This document shows, piece after piece, positions 53,500-64,000 of a stretch of DNA of 64,000 nucleotides (its first letter is position 1; each line of letters starts with the position of its first letter). Source of the DNA: Rhizophagus clarus (Eukaryota > Glomeromycota > Glomeromycetes > Glomerales > Glomeraceae); contig BLAL01000169.1 in assembly GCA_015698045.1 (NCBI GenBank), forward strand, positions 682,001 to 746,000, in the 5' to 3' direction. The notes beneath the pieces were generated by a model. It saw nothing but the letters and a program-made list of their open reading frames with translations, had not been told where the DNA came from and made no database searches. Position numbers and translations under genes: made by a program.

Positions 53500-55906
53500 T
53501 ATTTTTTATCTTTAAACCATTATTAATGAATAAAATATAATATAAATAAGCATAAAACTTTATGTATTGATAAGGAAAATTAAGAAATTTTTCTTTAATA
53601 TTTTTTTTTTTAAAAAAAAGCGAGGTGTAATTTTATTCTTTAGACCTTATTTTTAATATTTTTGAATCTTAATAAATGTAAGTTACTAAACTTGGATTTT
53701 ATCTAATAAAAGACAGAGAAGCTAATGAGACTATCATAATTTTGATTTAATTGGTTGACAGCATACCATAAACGTTGCGTCTATTTATCAATCATTTCAT
53801 ATTTTTAATAAACCACAAAGCATTCAAAAGCATTAACGGTAAACCTTATAAAGATATGGGTAATTTTCTACGCTCTAACGGTTCACATTGTTTAATAATT
53901 AATAAAGAAAATTAACTGTTTCTTTTAAAAAAGAAATTGTAAGCTTATTTGCTTTCAAATTGTAGTATAATAAATTAATTCGTGATCCATCTCCAAACCA
54001 GTGAAATCTGTTAATGCATTTTGTAAATTATTTTGTAAATTATTTAGCAGAAAAATTAGCAATAGCAAAATTTAACGACGTAAAAATAACAAATACGATA
54101 AAGTCAATAGGTCAAGTAACACGAGTACAAGTCAAAAGAAAATTTAGGTATGCCATCATTAAAGTTAGAAAATGTTTAAAAAAAAAATATGAAAAAGAAT
54201 TTGTCTGAGGGAATTAGGACGTGTTATTAGAGGGAGGATGTTTAATTGCTTACTGAAATTACGTTGGTTCAAAAGTGACGACATCTTGTAGGAAATCAAC
54301 AAACGTTTTAAATGGAGAGGTCGGCAAAAAATACAAAAATAAGTCCTATAAGATGGTGATTTTTATTTTCATCCTATAAATTTCGAGAAAAATACAATAT
54401 GGAAAAGACGCAAAGATAAACAACGAGAGTCGGATACTTCGAAAGCGAACAAGCATTGAATGAAGCAAAGAAGAATGAAAATTTAAACAATAACAAATAA
54501 CAAAAATCATAAAGTTGGACGCCATAAATAAAAAAGATATTACAAGAATCAAAAATTTAGGTTATTCTCAAAAGATACCAAAGAGAACAGATTAAAAGTA
54601 GACGTTCAAAACGTACGAACAAGAGGTATTGAATTAGAACTAAAAGCTTTCGAATGAAGTAGTCAAGCGAGATCGAGCCGACGAAAAAGCAAGAGAATAC
54701 TTAAGATTGAACCAGGAATTCTAATTGCGTATTCCCGAGAAATTATAGGAATAAAAGAAATTAACGAATATAACAATAGGGTAAAAACAGAGGGAATCAC
54801 TATTAGGATCGAAATTATTCGCAAAATCTAGAAATAGCGATACAAGATCAATTAATGAATATAGTTATGACACTTTAAAGATCTTTTGTAAATGTAAATT
54901 CGATAAAATAATTGATACAGTCAAACCATTATATACGATATGTCGGGACATATGAAAATTTTAAAAAATATTGATATATCAAGTTATAGTGGGAAAATAA
55001 AAATTTATCGGTATATCAAGTTTTTAATAGTATATCGAGGTCAGATTGTAGATAGTAGGTTAGAACTAGTATAAACTAGTATAGTATTTATAGATCGATC
55101 ATAGACGTATGATTTAAACATTTCCACTATGATTTAAAGAAAAAAAAAATCAGAAAAATTTAATTAATCTTACTAGGGAACGGGAACCGTTATTAAGTCC
55201 GAAGTGTTTATGTCACATCCCTGCGTTTTGCTAATATGCCCCCCGTCGATCTCGCCTAATTTGACGGTATGATTTCTGATAGACAGGTATTTATTACCCT
55301 TAATATTGACGTATCAAGAATGGTACTTTTACCGGACGGACATCCGGACATTGCATTCAATTTGCGTAGAAATATATAGTCCTTCGTTACACTCCCGTTA
55401 CACTTCGGACTAATTATAGCAAAGAATTACTAATTTAGACAATTGTTGTATTGTTTACAAATTATTGTTACAAAAATTATAAATTAGACAGTAATTTGAT
55501 GATCATGACATAATGTTGACAATTTATATTTATTTGGTGAAATAAACCAGTTCTCAAACAAACAGCTCTCAGAGTCGAACCGACTCACCCGTGAGCTTGC
55601 TCGACTCAGCTCAACATAATGACATCAGCAACACTGGAATCACTGATAAAGATACACTAGTCGCTTTTAAATAAAATATATTTTAAATGTAACTATTAAA
55701 ATATTACATTATTTATGTTATTAACAATTATTAGCAAACAAAAATTTTCATATTTGTATTAACTGTTAATCTATTTTAATTATTAGAAAACAATATTAAA
55801 CATTTCAACAATTATTAAATAAAATAATATTGCAAGTATTATTTTCATTTTATTCAAATATTTAGACGGAAACAGTATTTTTAATCTATTTTACATGAAT
55901 TGTCGT
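53500..55906. other. Interval with eroded coding-like pieces
   Basis: Between 53950 and 54560 several short plus-strand pieces look formerly coding ('VKITNTIKSIGQVTRVQVKR', 'GRVIRGRMFNCLLKLRWFKS') but are broken by stops and phase changes, and I recognise no family. 55170-55400 is GC-richer without a frame. A short palindrome 'gagtcgaaccgactc' lies near 55570. Confidence 0.35.
54915..55050. mobile_element. Small pogo/Tc1-like MITE
   Basis: The left end is 'tacagtcaaaccattatata' and the right end, read inward, 'tacaatctgacctcgatata', with the interior made of 'tatatcaag/tatatcgg' pieces. About 135 bp and non-coding. The ends resemble the CAGTC...CCTCGATATA termini common to pogo/Tc1-like MITEs. 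No exact TA duplication can be confirmed. Confidence 0.45.
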
Positions 55907-58436
55907 TCATTTTCTTTTTTTAAGCATTTCTAATTTATTTTGAGCATATTGATCGCCTTGTTCAGCAGATTTTTTGCACCAATAAATTGCTTTATCAATA
56001 TTTCTATCAATATCTTTACCATTTTCATACATTAAAGCAAGATTATATTGAGCTGTTCTATTTCCTAAATCTGCAGCTTTTTGATATAATTCAAACGCCC
56101 TTTTCTTATTAGTATTTGTTCCATTTCCATTTTGATAACAAAATCCCAAACAATATATCCCATTTGCATTTCCTAAATCTGCTGCCTTTTGATATAATTC
56201 AAATGCCATCTTCCTGTCAATATGTGTTCCAACTCCTTCATTATAACAGAATCCTAAACTACTCATTCCATCTGCATTTCCTAAATTTGTTGCTTTTTGA
56301 TATAATTCAAATGCCTTTTTCTTATCAATATCTGTTCCAACTCCATTTTGGTAACAATATCCTAAATTATTTATTCCAGATGCATTTTCTAAATCTGCCG
56401 CCCTTTGATATAATTCAAATGCCTTTTTTTTATCAACATCTGTTCCGACTCCTTCATTATAACAGAATCCTAAACTATTCATTCCATCTGCATTTCCTAA
56501 ATCTGCTGCCTTTTGATATAATTCAAATGCCCTCTTCTTATTAATATTTATTCCAATTCCATTTTGATAACAATATCCTAAATTATTTATTCCAAACGCA
56601 TTTCCCAAATCTGCGGCTTTTCGATATAATTCAAATGCCTTATTCTTATTAACATTTGTTCCGATTCCTTCATTATAACAGTATCCTAAACTATTTATTC
56701 CAGATGCATTTCCTAAATCTGCAGCCTTTTGATATAATTCAAATGCCTTTTTTGTATCAATACCTGTTCCAACTCCATTTTGATAGCAATATCCTAAATT
56801 ATTTATTCCAGATGCATTTCCTAAATCTGCAGCCTTTTGATATAATTCAAATGCTTTTTTCTTATTAATATAAGTTTCAATTCCTAAATGATTAAATTTT
56901 CCAAGTAAAAAAATATAAAGCGAGTTATCTTGATTATTTAATAATATAATATTTATTTCTTGCAAAGTTATATCTTGATTATTAAGATAATTTAGAACTT
57001 CCAATTTTTCTATCTTATTTCTATTATTTTCAAGAAAGTTGATTATATCATTGGCTATTATGTCAAATCCATTCTCAGATTGACTATTTGATGACATTGA
57101 AGATTCAACTTTTTTTGATTTTATCATAGTAAAATCTTTAACTTGGGATATTTGGTTATCTTTGTTACAATCATACAAGTGAAAATCTTTTATAATTATG
57201 TTTTCTTTTGTCATAATTACTTTTAATTCATCTACTACTTGATTGATTGTTGGTCGATCATCGGGTTCAATATTCCAACAATCTAATAAAAAATATCTTT
57301 AATTAATTAAAATCATAAACCATGCTAAATGTAATCTTACACGTACCAGTATAAACCTTTATATAATCTTTGGATGTATTATAAACAGGTGTTTCTCTAA
57401 GGCTTTGCAAAATTGCCATAGCCAAACCAAGATCACACGATTCATTACAAAAAGGTGGCTGTCCACTGGATATTTCCCATAAGAGTACACCAATACTGTA
57501 AACATCGCTCTTTTTATTTAATGAATATAATTCTGTTTTGTTATTGTTTTTATTACTTTTCCTATTGAATATTTTTGGATCAATGTAAGGAATCATTCCA
57601 AATATTCTTGATTGAGAGTTGGATACTTCCTCAATATTTTTTGATAAGCCAAAATCTGCTAACTTGACAGTATTTCAATGGATTAATACATTATTGGAGT
57701 TCTAATAATAATAAAAAACAATTAAATCAAGATAAAAATAAAAATAATTATTAAATAAAACACATAATATATTTACCAAATCACGATGGACGATTCCTTC
57801 ATCATGTAAACATGATACTGCATAAGCCAGTTGAAATGCAAGATTAAGTTTATCATCCCAAGTGAGATTTTCAAAATTTTCTTTCAAATATTTTCGGAGG
57901 GTACCATTTTCTGCATATTCTAGTACTAGTGAATATTCTTTTCTCTCATTCTCTTTTTTAAAAAGAAATTATTTCGAAAAAAAAAAATTCAAATTCGAAT
58001 TTGTGTAATTAATTATGGTATACTTTTTAGAATAAAATAAGATGAGAGTTTATCATACCTGTGATACCATAAAAACGGTTGACATTCATGACAATCAACT
58101 TCACGTTGAAGTTGAATCTAGACGATAAATGAAATATTATATTAAAAATTTTATACATTAATAATAATGATGATAAATGTTTGACGTTATAATTACCTCA
58201 CGAACGATTGATTTAATTGTAACATCGTTGATCATAAAAAAAGTTTTTATTGCATAACGTTTATGAGAATTTTTCCAGTTTGCACGATAAACTTTTGCGA
58301 AGTCTCCGAAACCAATTTCCTGAATATTAGAAAAATCTTTAAACTCATAATATTTAATAAATTTTCTAGAAATGGAATCTTCAATCCATTTATTCCAATC
58401 ATTTAAATTGTTGATAGGTTCAGCGTTATTAGACAT
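55907..58436 (-). pseudogene. Kinase - Sel1-repeat gene, five exons, damaged
   Basis: Exons 58436-58197, 58117-58059, 57952-57777, 57701-57347 and 57282-55907. The N-terminal half is a kinase: Gly-loop region 'EIGFGDFAKVYRANW', 'RYAIKTFF' Lys, HRD in 'GIVHRDL', DFG in 'VKLADFGLSK', 'DVYSIGVLLWEISSGQPPF' and 'DCWNIEPDDRPTI'. The last exon adds a linker and nine Sel1-like repeats of about 36 residues (KKAFELYQKAADLGNA...), a protein-binding solenoid. Two lesions: exon 2 reads in two phases (about two bases missing near 58096), and exon 4 has an in-frame TGA just before the DFG block (about 57676). The Sel1 exon alone is fully open. It is probably a young pseudogene, but sequencing error is possible. 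Confidence 0.75.
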
Positions 58437-60837
58437 TGTTGGGTACGAAAAATTGTTACTTCAGAATTAATTTTACGCTTTTCAAAGAATTGAAAAAAAA
58501 ATTTTTTCTTTTTCTATTTTTTTTTTTGGTTTAAATCAAAAGATCATTTTTTCTAAATTAAGGATTTATGATAAAAATTTGGAATCAATGGGAATGTTGA
58601 ACTGGACGTTAAAATGCAAATCATTTAAAACTTTTTGCGTTTAAAGTATTACACAAACCATTTTGCGTTAATTGCAAAGTGTTGGAACTAATTTACTAAC
58701 CAAATATGGAAATTATTTGCATAAGGGAGTCGACAAGACAGATATTACAATACCTTTAAACTACTGTCTAGCCCAGCGAACCATAAGAATCGAATTATTT
58801 GCACGAGTAATTTATTTTAATGAGATAAATTTTAGGAAGTACAATAGATTTATTTGAATTCGATAAATAAATTGAACTGTTTTATAAATAAATAAATAAT
58901 TTTTTTTTACTATGCAAAATGTTATTTAATGATAAGTTGTGTTTTTGTAATTCGACAACACATAATAACTGAAGGGAGTAATTTCTTTAAACAAATGTAC
59001 TCGCAGAGTTGCGGTGTGTTTTATTAACAGTTAATATTAAAATGGTTATTATAAAAACCTCAGTATGATGATATTACTTACAATCCCTTGGTAGTTATTT
59101 TATGAAGACAATTAAAATAAAAATTTTATAATACGACCTATCGCTATTGTACTGTATTATTACATTTATTAGTCAATGTTTGTACGGATAATTTTTTGTA
59201 CGAATGAGATCAATCCTATTTCTCCAAAAAAGTACCGTAAAGCGTTCTGTATAGTATCCCCCTATGTATAGTACCCTCCCTCCTTAGATTGTAAAGTATC
59301 CCGGGTACTATAAATAGCGAATTTTGTTGCACAATGTATAGTATTCGGGGTACTGATATATTACGATTTTTTAATTAATATTCTCTAGTACGGTAGTATA
59401 CTCTGATCACAGTACCGCTCTGGTCATAGTACCCCCTAGTATAATACCCCAAAAATCTATGGAATGTATTGTATCCGGGTACTATAAGAACGCTCTACGG
59501 CAACGGTGATTATTGTTTGTAAGTCTCAATAAGGTTATCTTTTCGAAATTAAGATACAAATCATAGGAATAATATTTATTAATTAATTTCAAAACAACAA
59601 GCACTAGATAGGGATGTAAGACTTAAATAGATAAATTTGTAATAAAAAGTCTCTTTTATGATAAAGTTTACTATCATTATTTTGAATAAATGATCAAAGT
59701 TCTTTCACTTGTAAAATTATCAAAACGACATAACGACGTAAGGTCGTAACGTGTCCTTATATTTTTGCCTTAAAAAAATAATAAAATGATATACAATGAT
59801 GCTTTCTATGAAGTAACTAAAAAGATAACCAATTATTTAGCAGACCAATCCTTCGTAACTATTAAGTATAAAGTTGTCATTTCTCTAAAAAAAACATGAG
59901 AGTGCTACGAAATTAGATCCTTAACTTGTAAAAATAATATTAATTTGAACAATTTAACATCCAATAATCATAAAAAGATGAAATTTAGTTTATTAGGTTT
60001 CTCTTATCAAAATACATGTAACAGATTAGTGGTTTTAAAATCAATAAATATTAAACTATTAGATTTTAGCGAGCTGAGTTTTACAAACTAATTTTTAAAA
60101 ACTAAAAAAATTGAATTGATCAAATGATAGCAATTCTAGCAACAATAGATAATGAAATGTATAATTCAAAGAATTATGTACTTTATTTTTCTTAGAAAGT
60201 ATGTTTGATGGTAAAAATTCTTTTAATTCTCATATTTTTTAATAACACTTCAAAAATATATATTAATTGATAAGTAAAATTTGGCGGAAACAGTATAATT
60301 GGTATCAATACATTGTTTAGGTTATGAAAGCCAAAACCCAGCTTATCGTAAAATAATTATTAATGATGAAGAATTTATTGTTACTAAAATCGTCAAGCTT
60401 TTAGATAAATTCGATAAATAGTTGAGTGAAATTAAAAGTATTTAGAATTTAATTTAAAAATAAACCCGATTCATGTAATGCTTCTTACATCCGTCAGGGA
60501 TTGTCACAAAGGAACTAAATGATGATAATATTATCATACTAAAAATATTTATTTTGGTCGAAAGTGGTTTTCATAATTAATTAATGTCGCAATAATTTAT
60601 TTATTCAGCTTGCGGTCGGGTTCGATCGGTTTTTGCTGAAAACCACCTAATTGAACCAAACTGAGCTGGCCGTTAACCATTAGGATGTTTTTAAAATTTG
60701 TAAATTAATAGACATAGTAAATAGTGTTAAGTATAAGTATAAAAGCTTCAATAATAAATTATTGATTAGATTCTATAATAAAGGTTTCAATAATAGAATA
60801 AACTCCATAGATATTTTTAAAAATTATTTTCATAATT
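58437..60837. other. Mostly gene-free interval, 2.4 kb
   Basis: Contains a MITE-like element (59235-59500) and a short coding-like relic at about 60310-60420 ('LGYESQNPAYRKIIINDEEF' then IVTKIVKLLDKF) of no known family. The 61-codon frame at 58672-58857 is not supported. Confidence 0.4.
59235..59500. mobile_element. MITE-like element, 266 bp
   Basis: Ends 'ccgtaaagcgttctgtatag' and, inward from the right, 'ccgtagagcgttcttatagt' match over about 25 bp with three or four differences. The interior repeats 'gggtactata' and 'agtacccc' in both orientations. It is GC-richer than its surroundings and non-coding. The target duplication is unclear. Confidence 0.6.
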
Positions 60838-61985
60838 TTTGCAACTATTGTCGATATGTAATTTTTCATTATTCATATTTACTAATGAACTCACACCAAA
60901 ACTAAATCCATTACTAAATTCATCTAATATGGCTTTATTCTTATTTATTACCCGACTTATTTTCACATTTTTAGTGTCTTCATTATCTTCAAATGAGAAA
61001 ATGAAATTCTCTGTTGATTTGTAAAATCGATAACCATTTAAATAATATAATCATATCCTAATGAATAGAACTATGTCCACCAAAGATCTTTTTTGTACTT
61101 TTAACTTTAACTTAAGACTATACTCGCCACTCGACCTTTACATTTCTTTTTAAATGATTCATAACTAATCCTATCACTTGATAAACGAGATTAAACTTGT
61201 ATAATGAATCATTTTTAGTACGATTACGCATAGCATGTTTTCTACCAATCCAATTAATTATTATATTTGTAAGTTTTGATTTGATAATATTTATTTTGAA
61301 TATTGAACCAATTCTAGGTGGAAAAGCTGGAATTGTTGGCAAGACATTTTTATAATGAAATCTTTCAATTTCTTCATAAATACTAATAGGGATAATATTT
61401 TTATAAGGACAAACTTTGTGAAAAAAATCTGTGTGAGAAACTTCTAAAAATCGAACAAGAGGAATAAACTGATTTAAAATCAACTTTAATGTTTCGTAAT
61501 TCTCATCATCATTCCACTTGGTTCTATCACTATTCTCATTCCCAAGACCGGGAGTTTGTTCAATACCCCATTCAAGTAAATAATCCCAGACGATAGTCTC
61601 TTCAATCGATAAGTCATCTCTTTGAAGCAAGCAAAAAAATACATCTTTATTTGTTAAAGGGAAAGCTTTTGATGATAAAAATGGTAGCGGATCGTCGCAG
61701 ATAACTTCAAAACAATAATCTTGTAATTTCCTACAACTATCAAACTTGATCACAGCACTAAGAATGATGGCAGAATTTCCACAAATCCACCTGGATCTTT
61801 TTTTAATTAAATAATCTTGAACAAGTTCTAATAACTCTTCATGAAGTAATTCATGGGATGCAACTAGTAATCAAAAATATCTTCACTAAATTGTTTAGTC
61901 AATTCAGCAAATATATCTAAGTAATAATAATTTCACTTCATTAACGTCAAACATACTCTAATACAATAAATTAAAATTAAAATAA
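60838..61985 (-). pseudogene. BTB-BACK-TLDc copy C, decayed
   Basis: The best-kept part is 61118-61753, the BACK-like middle ('CRKLQDYCFEVICDDPLPFL', 'WDYLLEWGIEQTPGLGN', 'NIIPISIYEEIERFHYKN') and the start of the TLDc domain. Upstream pieces ('ELLELVQDYLIKKRSRWI') are in another phase, and a stop interrupts the segment near 61870. The BTB exon is missing. Downstream TLDc pieces ('NFIFSFEDNEDTKNVKISR' and 'KIFGGHSSIH') are in different phases separated by frameshifts. It is closest to paralogue A ('GIEQTPGLGN.NSD'). I count at least four lesions plus loss of exon 1. Confidence 0.8.
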
Positions 61986-62902
61986 ATTTGTCCTTACCTT
62001 AGAAATCAGGAGTTAATTTATGAATATTTATCATATTGATTAAGATGAAAAGATGAATTAATTAACAGTAGAGATTTGAATTGTTTCTACCAAAATTAAA
62101 TCAAGTAAAAAATCGAAACTAGTGCCGATCAAAATTAAAAAATTTTAAATTTCACGACTTAATATAAAACACTGGTAAATACCTAAAGGTACTACCCAGA
62201 ATTATATACTTAGCCGGACTGTCAGAGTTGCTGATTATCTATACGACAAGAATTTATTTTAATGCGAAATCATACATTAATAATTGCCATAGAAAATCAG
62301 AAGCATCTAAGCGATTATTTTACTTAAATAAAAGCAGTAGATTTTTCTTTCTTATTCATTAAAAGAAAAAAACTTATTAAACAATAGAAATATACTAGCT
62401 AATATAATTTATTGAGTTGTAATTGATTAGACCAAAGATTTATTTAATATTTATTTTAAAAGTAATTTTTGTTGAATATTATCATTTTTTCTCTTTAATA
62501 AAATAACTTTGTGATATTCTCCTCATTTTTTTTTAGAATATATCTTCTAATTCAAGGTTGAAATAATAAATTTTACTATGGAAACCTTGGAGGGAATAGT
62601 TTTGACATTCTTGTTTTTTGTTTTTTTTATTTGGGAACGGTTTGATAACTGATTTGAATACGTCACACAGCGAAATCGAGTGTCAGATGACCACCTTAAT
62701 CGGTTCTTAATCACAAGATTTTGCTGATCTATGTATACATTTTGCCAAATGACAATTTTGGTTAAGAAGAAAAAATAATTATCCAAATTCAGTTAGTTAC
62801 ATTATAAATTAACGCCAATATACATAAATATTTTTTTACAAAGCGTAAATGCTTTTTTTTCAAATTTGAAAAGTAACTCCTACCAGAATATAAAATATAA
62901 AA
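61986..62902. other. Gene-free interval upstream of kinase D
   Basis: AT-rich, no gene recognised. The minus-strand frame at 62547-62786 lacks any motif. The final 150 bp should contain the promoter of the kinase starting at 62903. Confidence 0.4.
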
Positions 62903-64000
62903 ATGAGTCTTAATAATGAAAACCAAGTAGTATCTGAATTTAATGAATTAAATATTTCTGATAAAAATTCTAATTCATTAAAAACCAATCATGAAAATTG
63001 TTATGACCCAGAAAATCAAAAATTTTGGTGTAAAGAATGTGTTCCTCGTTGTATAATTGAAGGATGGACCAGTGGAAATGATGATGTTGATAATTTTATC
63101 AAGGATACGATTTATAATGCAGGAAGTTATGGTTATCCTATATTTCTTGAATGGGTCCCATTTGATAGATTTGAAAATATGAAACAAATAGGAGAAGGTG
63201 GATTTGCAAAAGTGTATTCTGCAACATGGATTGATGGTAAAGCAGTATATTATAAACGAGATGATGGAAGCTGGATAAAAAAAGAACATATACCCTTCGA
63301 AGTTGCTTTAAAAAGGCTAAATGGATCACAGAATATGTCAGCTGATTTTTTAAATGAGGTATATTTTACATGTACTTATTTATAATTTTTAAAAAGATAT
63401 TAAAATTAATTTCTTTTATTCTAACTTAATTAATAGCTTAAAACGCATTGGAGTTTATATTGCATAGCAAGAAATTCTTTAGAATTTTATGGAATGACTA
63501 AAGACCCAAAAACTAAAGAATTTATTATGATAATGCAATTTGCAGATAAAGGAAATTTGAGAAGTATTCTTTCAAGCAACTTTAACAATATTGCATGGAA
63601 TCTTAAAATTTTCTATTTATATGAATCAGCAATTGACCTTAGAAATTTACATTCAATGGGATTTTTTCATAAAGATTTTCATAGTGGAAATATATTAAAT
63701 ATTGGTAATGATTCTTATATTTCAGACTTTGGATTATCTGGACCATCAAATGAACAAAAATCAGATAATAAAATATACGGAGTGTTGCCATATATTGCTC
63801 CGGAAGTTTTAAATGGTGAACCATATACATTATCTTCCGACATTTATAGTTTTGGTGTAGTTATGGCTGAAGTATCATCTGGAAAACCTCCTTTTTATAA
63901 TAGAAAACATGATACTATTTTAGCATTAGAAATATGTAATGGACTCAGACCAGAATTTGGCAAAGGAACTCCTGAAATTTATAAGAAATTAGCTCATAGA
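62903..64000 (+). CDS. Protein kinase D, partial at the right edge
   Basis: Exon 1 62903-63358 (152 codons) and exon 2 from 63437 to beyond the window (78-bp intron, phase 0, same place as in kinases A-C). The N-terminal 30 residues are Asn/Ser/Glu-rich. The knuckle is reduced to one clear CKEC. The linker 'GWTSGNDDVDNFIKDT' is shared with the family. Kinase motifs: 'GEGGFAKVYSATW', VALKR, 'FFHKDFHSGNIL' where HRD is HKD, intact DFG in 'SDFGLSG', 'YIAPEVL' and 'DIYSFGVVMAEVSSGKPPF'. The 3' end is cut by the window edge at 'KKLAHR'. HKD would place it among 'non-RD' kinases. A diverged relative of A-C rather than a recent copy. Confidence 0.85.

Noticed and set aside
55560-55625. Possible tRNA or SINE because of 'gagtcgaaccgactc'
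   Set aside because: The palindrome is not placed in a cloverleaf context. I could not assemble acceptor and anticodon stems around it.
56116-56868. Plus-strand frames of 70-142 codons opposite the Sel1 exon
   Set aside because: They are antisense shadows of the 108-bp Sel1 repeat. The minus strand carries the recognisable domain.

Overview
ORGANISM. The window is very AT-rich eukaryotic nuclear DNA with short introns (about 65-90 bp, GT...AG). Its host genes come from families that are strongly expanded in arbuscular mycorrhizal fungi of the Rhizophagus irregularis type: protein kinases with a small Cys-rich head, BTB-BACK-TLDc proteins, and a kinase fused to Sel1 repeats. I infer a Glomeromycotina fungus. 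No search was run.

LAYOUT. (1) 1-3.4 kb: AT-rich DNA and one decayed multi-exon gene. (2) 3.4-9.7 kb: a nested repeat mosaic. An outer inverted-repeat pair (3414-9710) encloses a long 'TTCGTATGGGATATCTGATAG'-type minisatellite. That array is interrupted by a 2.5-kb Mutator-like insertion, which itself holds another minisatellite and two smaller inverted-repeat elements. An 11-bp array closes the block. (3) 10242-24315: a 14.07-kb Polinton/Maverick-like element that looks whole, with 572-bp terminal inverted repeats and a 6-bp target duplication (AGCTGA). (4) 24.3-29.8 kb: two decayed copies of an unrecognised gene family, a Tc1/mariner insertion (25198-26482), a minisatellite-bearing inverted-repeat element, and a lone relative of the Polinton terminus (29305-29401). 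(5) 31.5-41.8 kb: three paralogous kinase genes (one on the minus strand, two on the plus strand) and a BTB-TLDc gene. (6) 45.0-47.2 kb: a 5'-truncated LINE with a 20-bp target duplication, then a small hAT-type MITE. (7) 47.4-49.2 kb: a four-exon gene joining a bromodomain to a PD-(D/E)XK nuclease-like domain. (8) 52-64 kb: a second BTB-TLDc gene, a damaged kinase-Sel1 gene, a decayed third BTB-TLDc copy, and a fourth kinase running off the right edge.

MAIN POINT. The 14-kb element has the replication and packaging genes expected of a Polinton: protein-primed-type DNA polymerase B, D5-like superfamily-3 helicase, FtsK/A32-like ATPase, and a retroviral-type integrase with a chromodomain. I see no jelly-roll capsid gene and no adenovirus-type cysteine protease. 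Where those would be expected there is a retrotransposon-like Gag, an upstream coiled-coil protein and a retropepsin-like aspartic protease, packed as overlapping genes without reverse transcriptase, RNase H or LTRs. This suggests a DNA transposon or virus-like element using a Gag-type shell. The polymerase also carries an N-terminal Cys/His region that recalls OTU-type proteases. The TIRs differ by only two substitutions and two one-base run-length changes over 572 bp, so insertion was recent.

LIMITS. Exon structures come from splice signals, reading phase and comparison among paralogues within the window. Family calls come from motifs recognised by eye.
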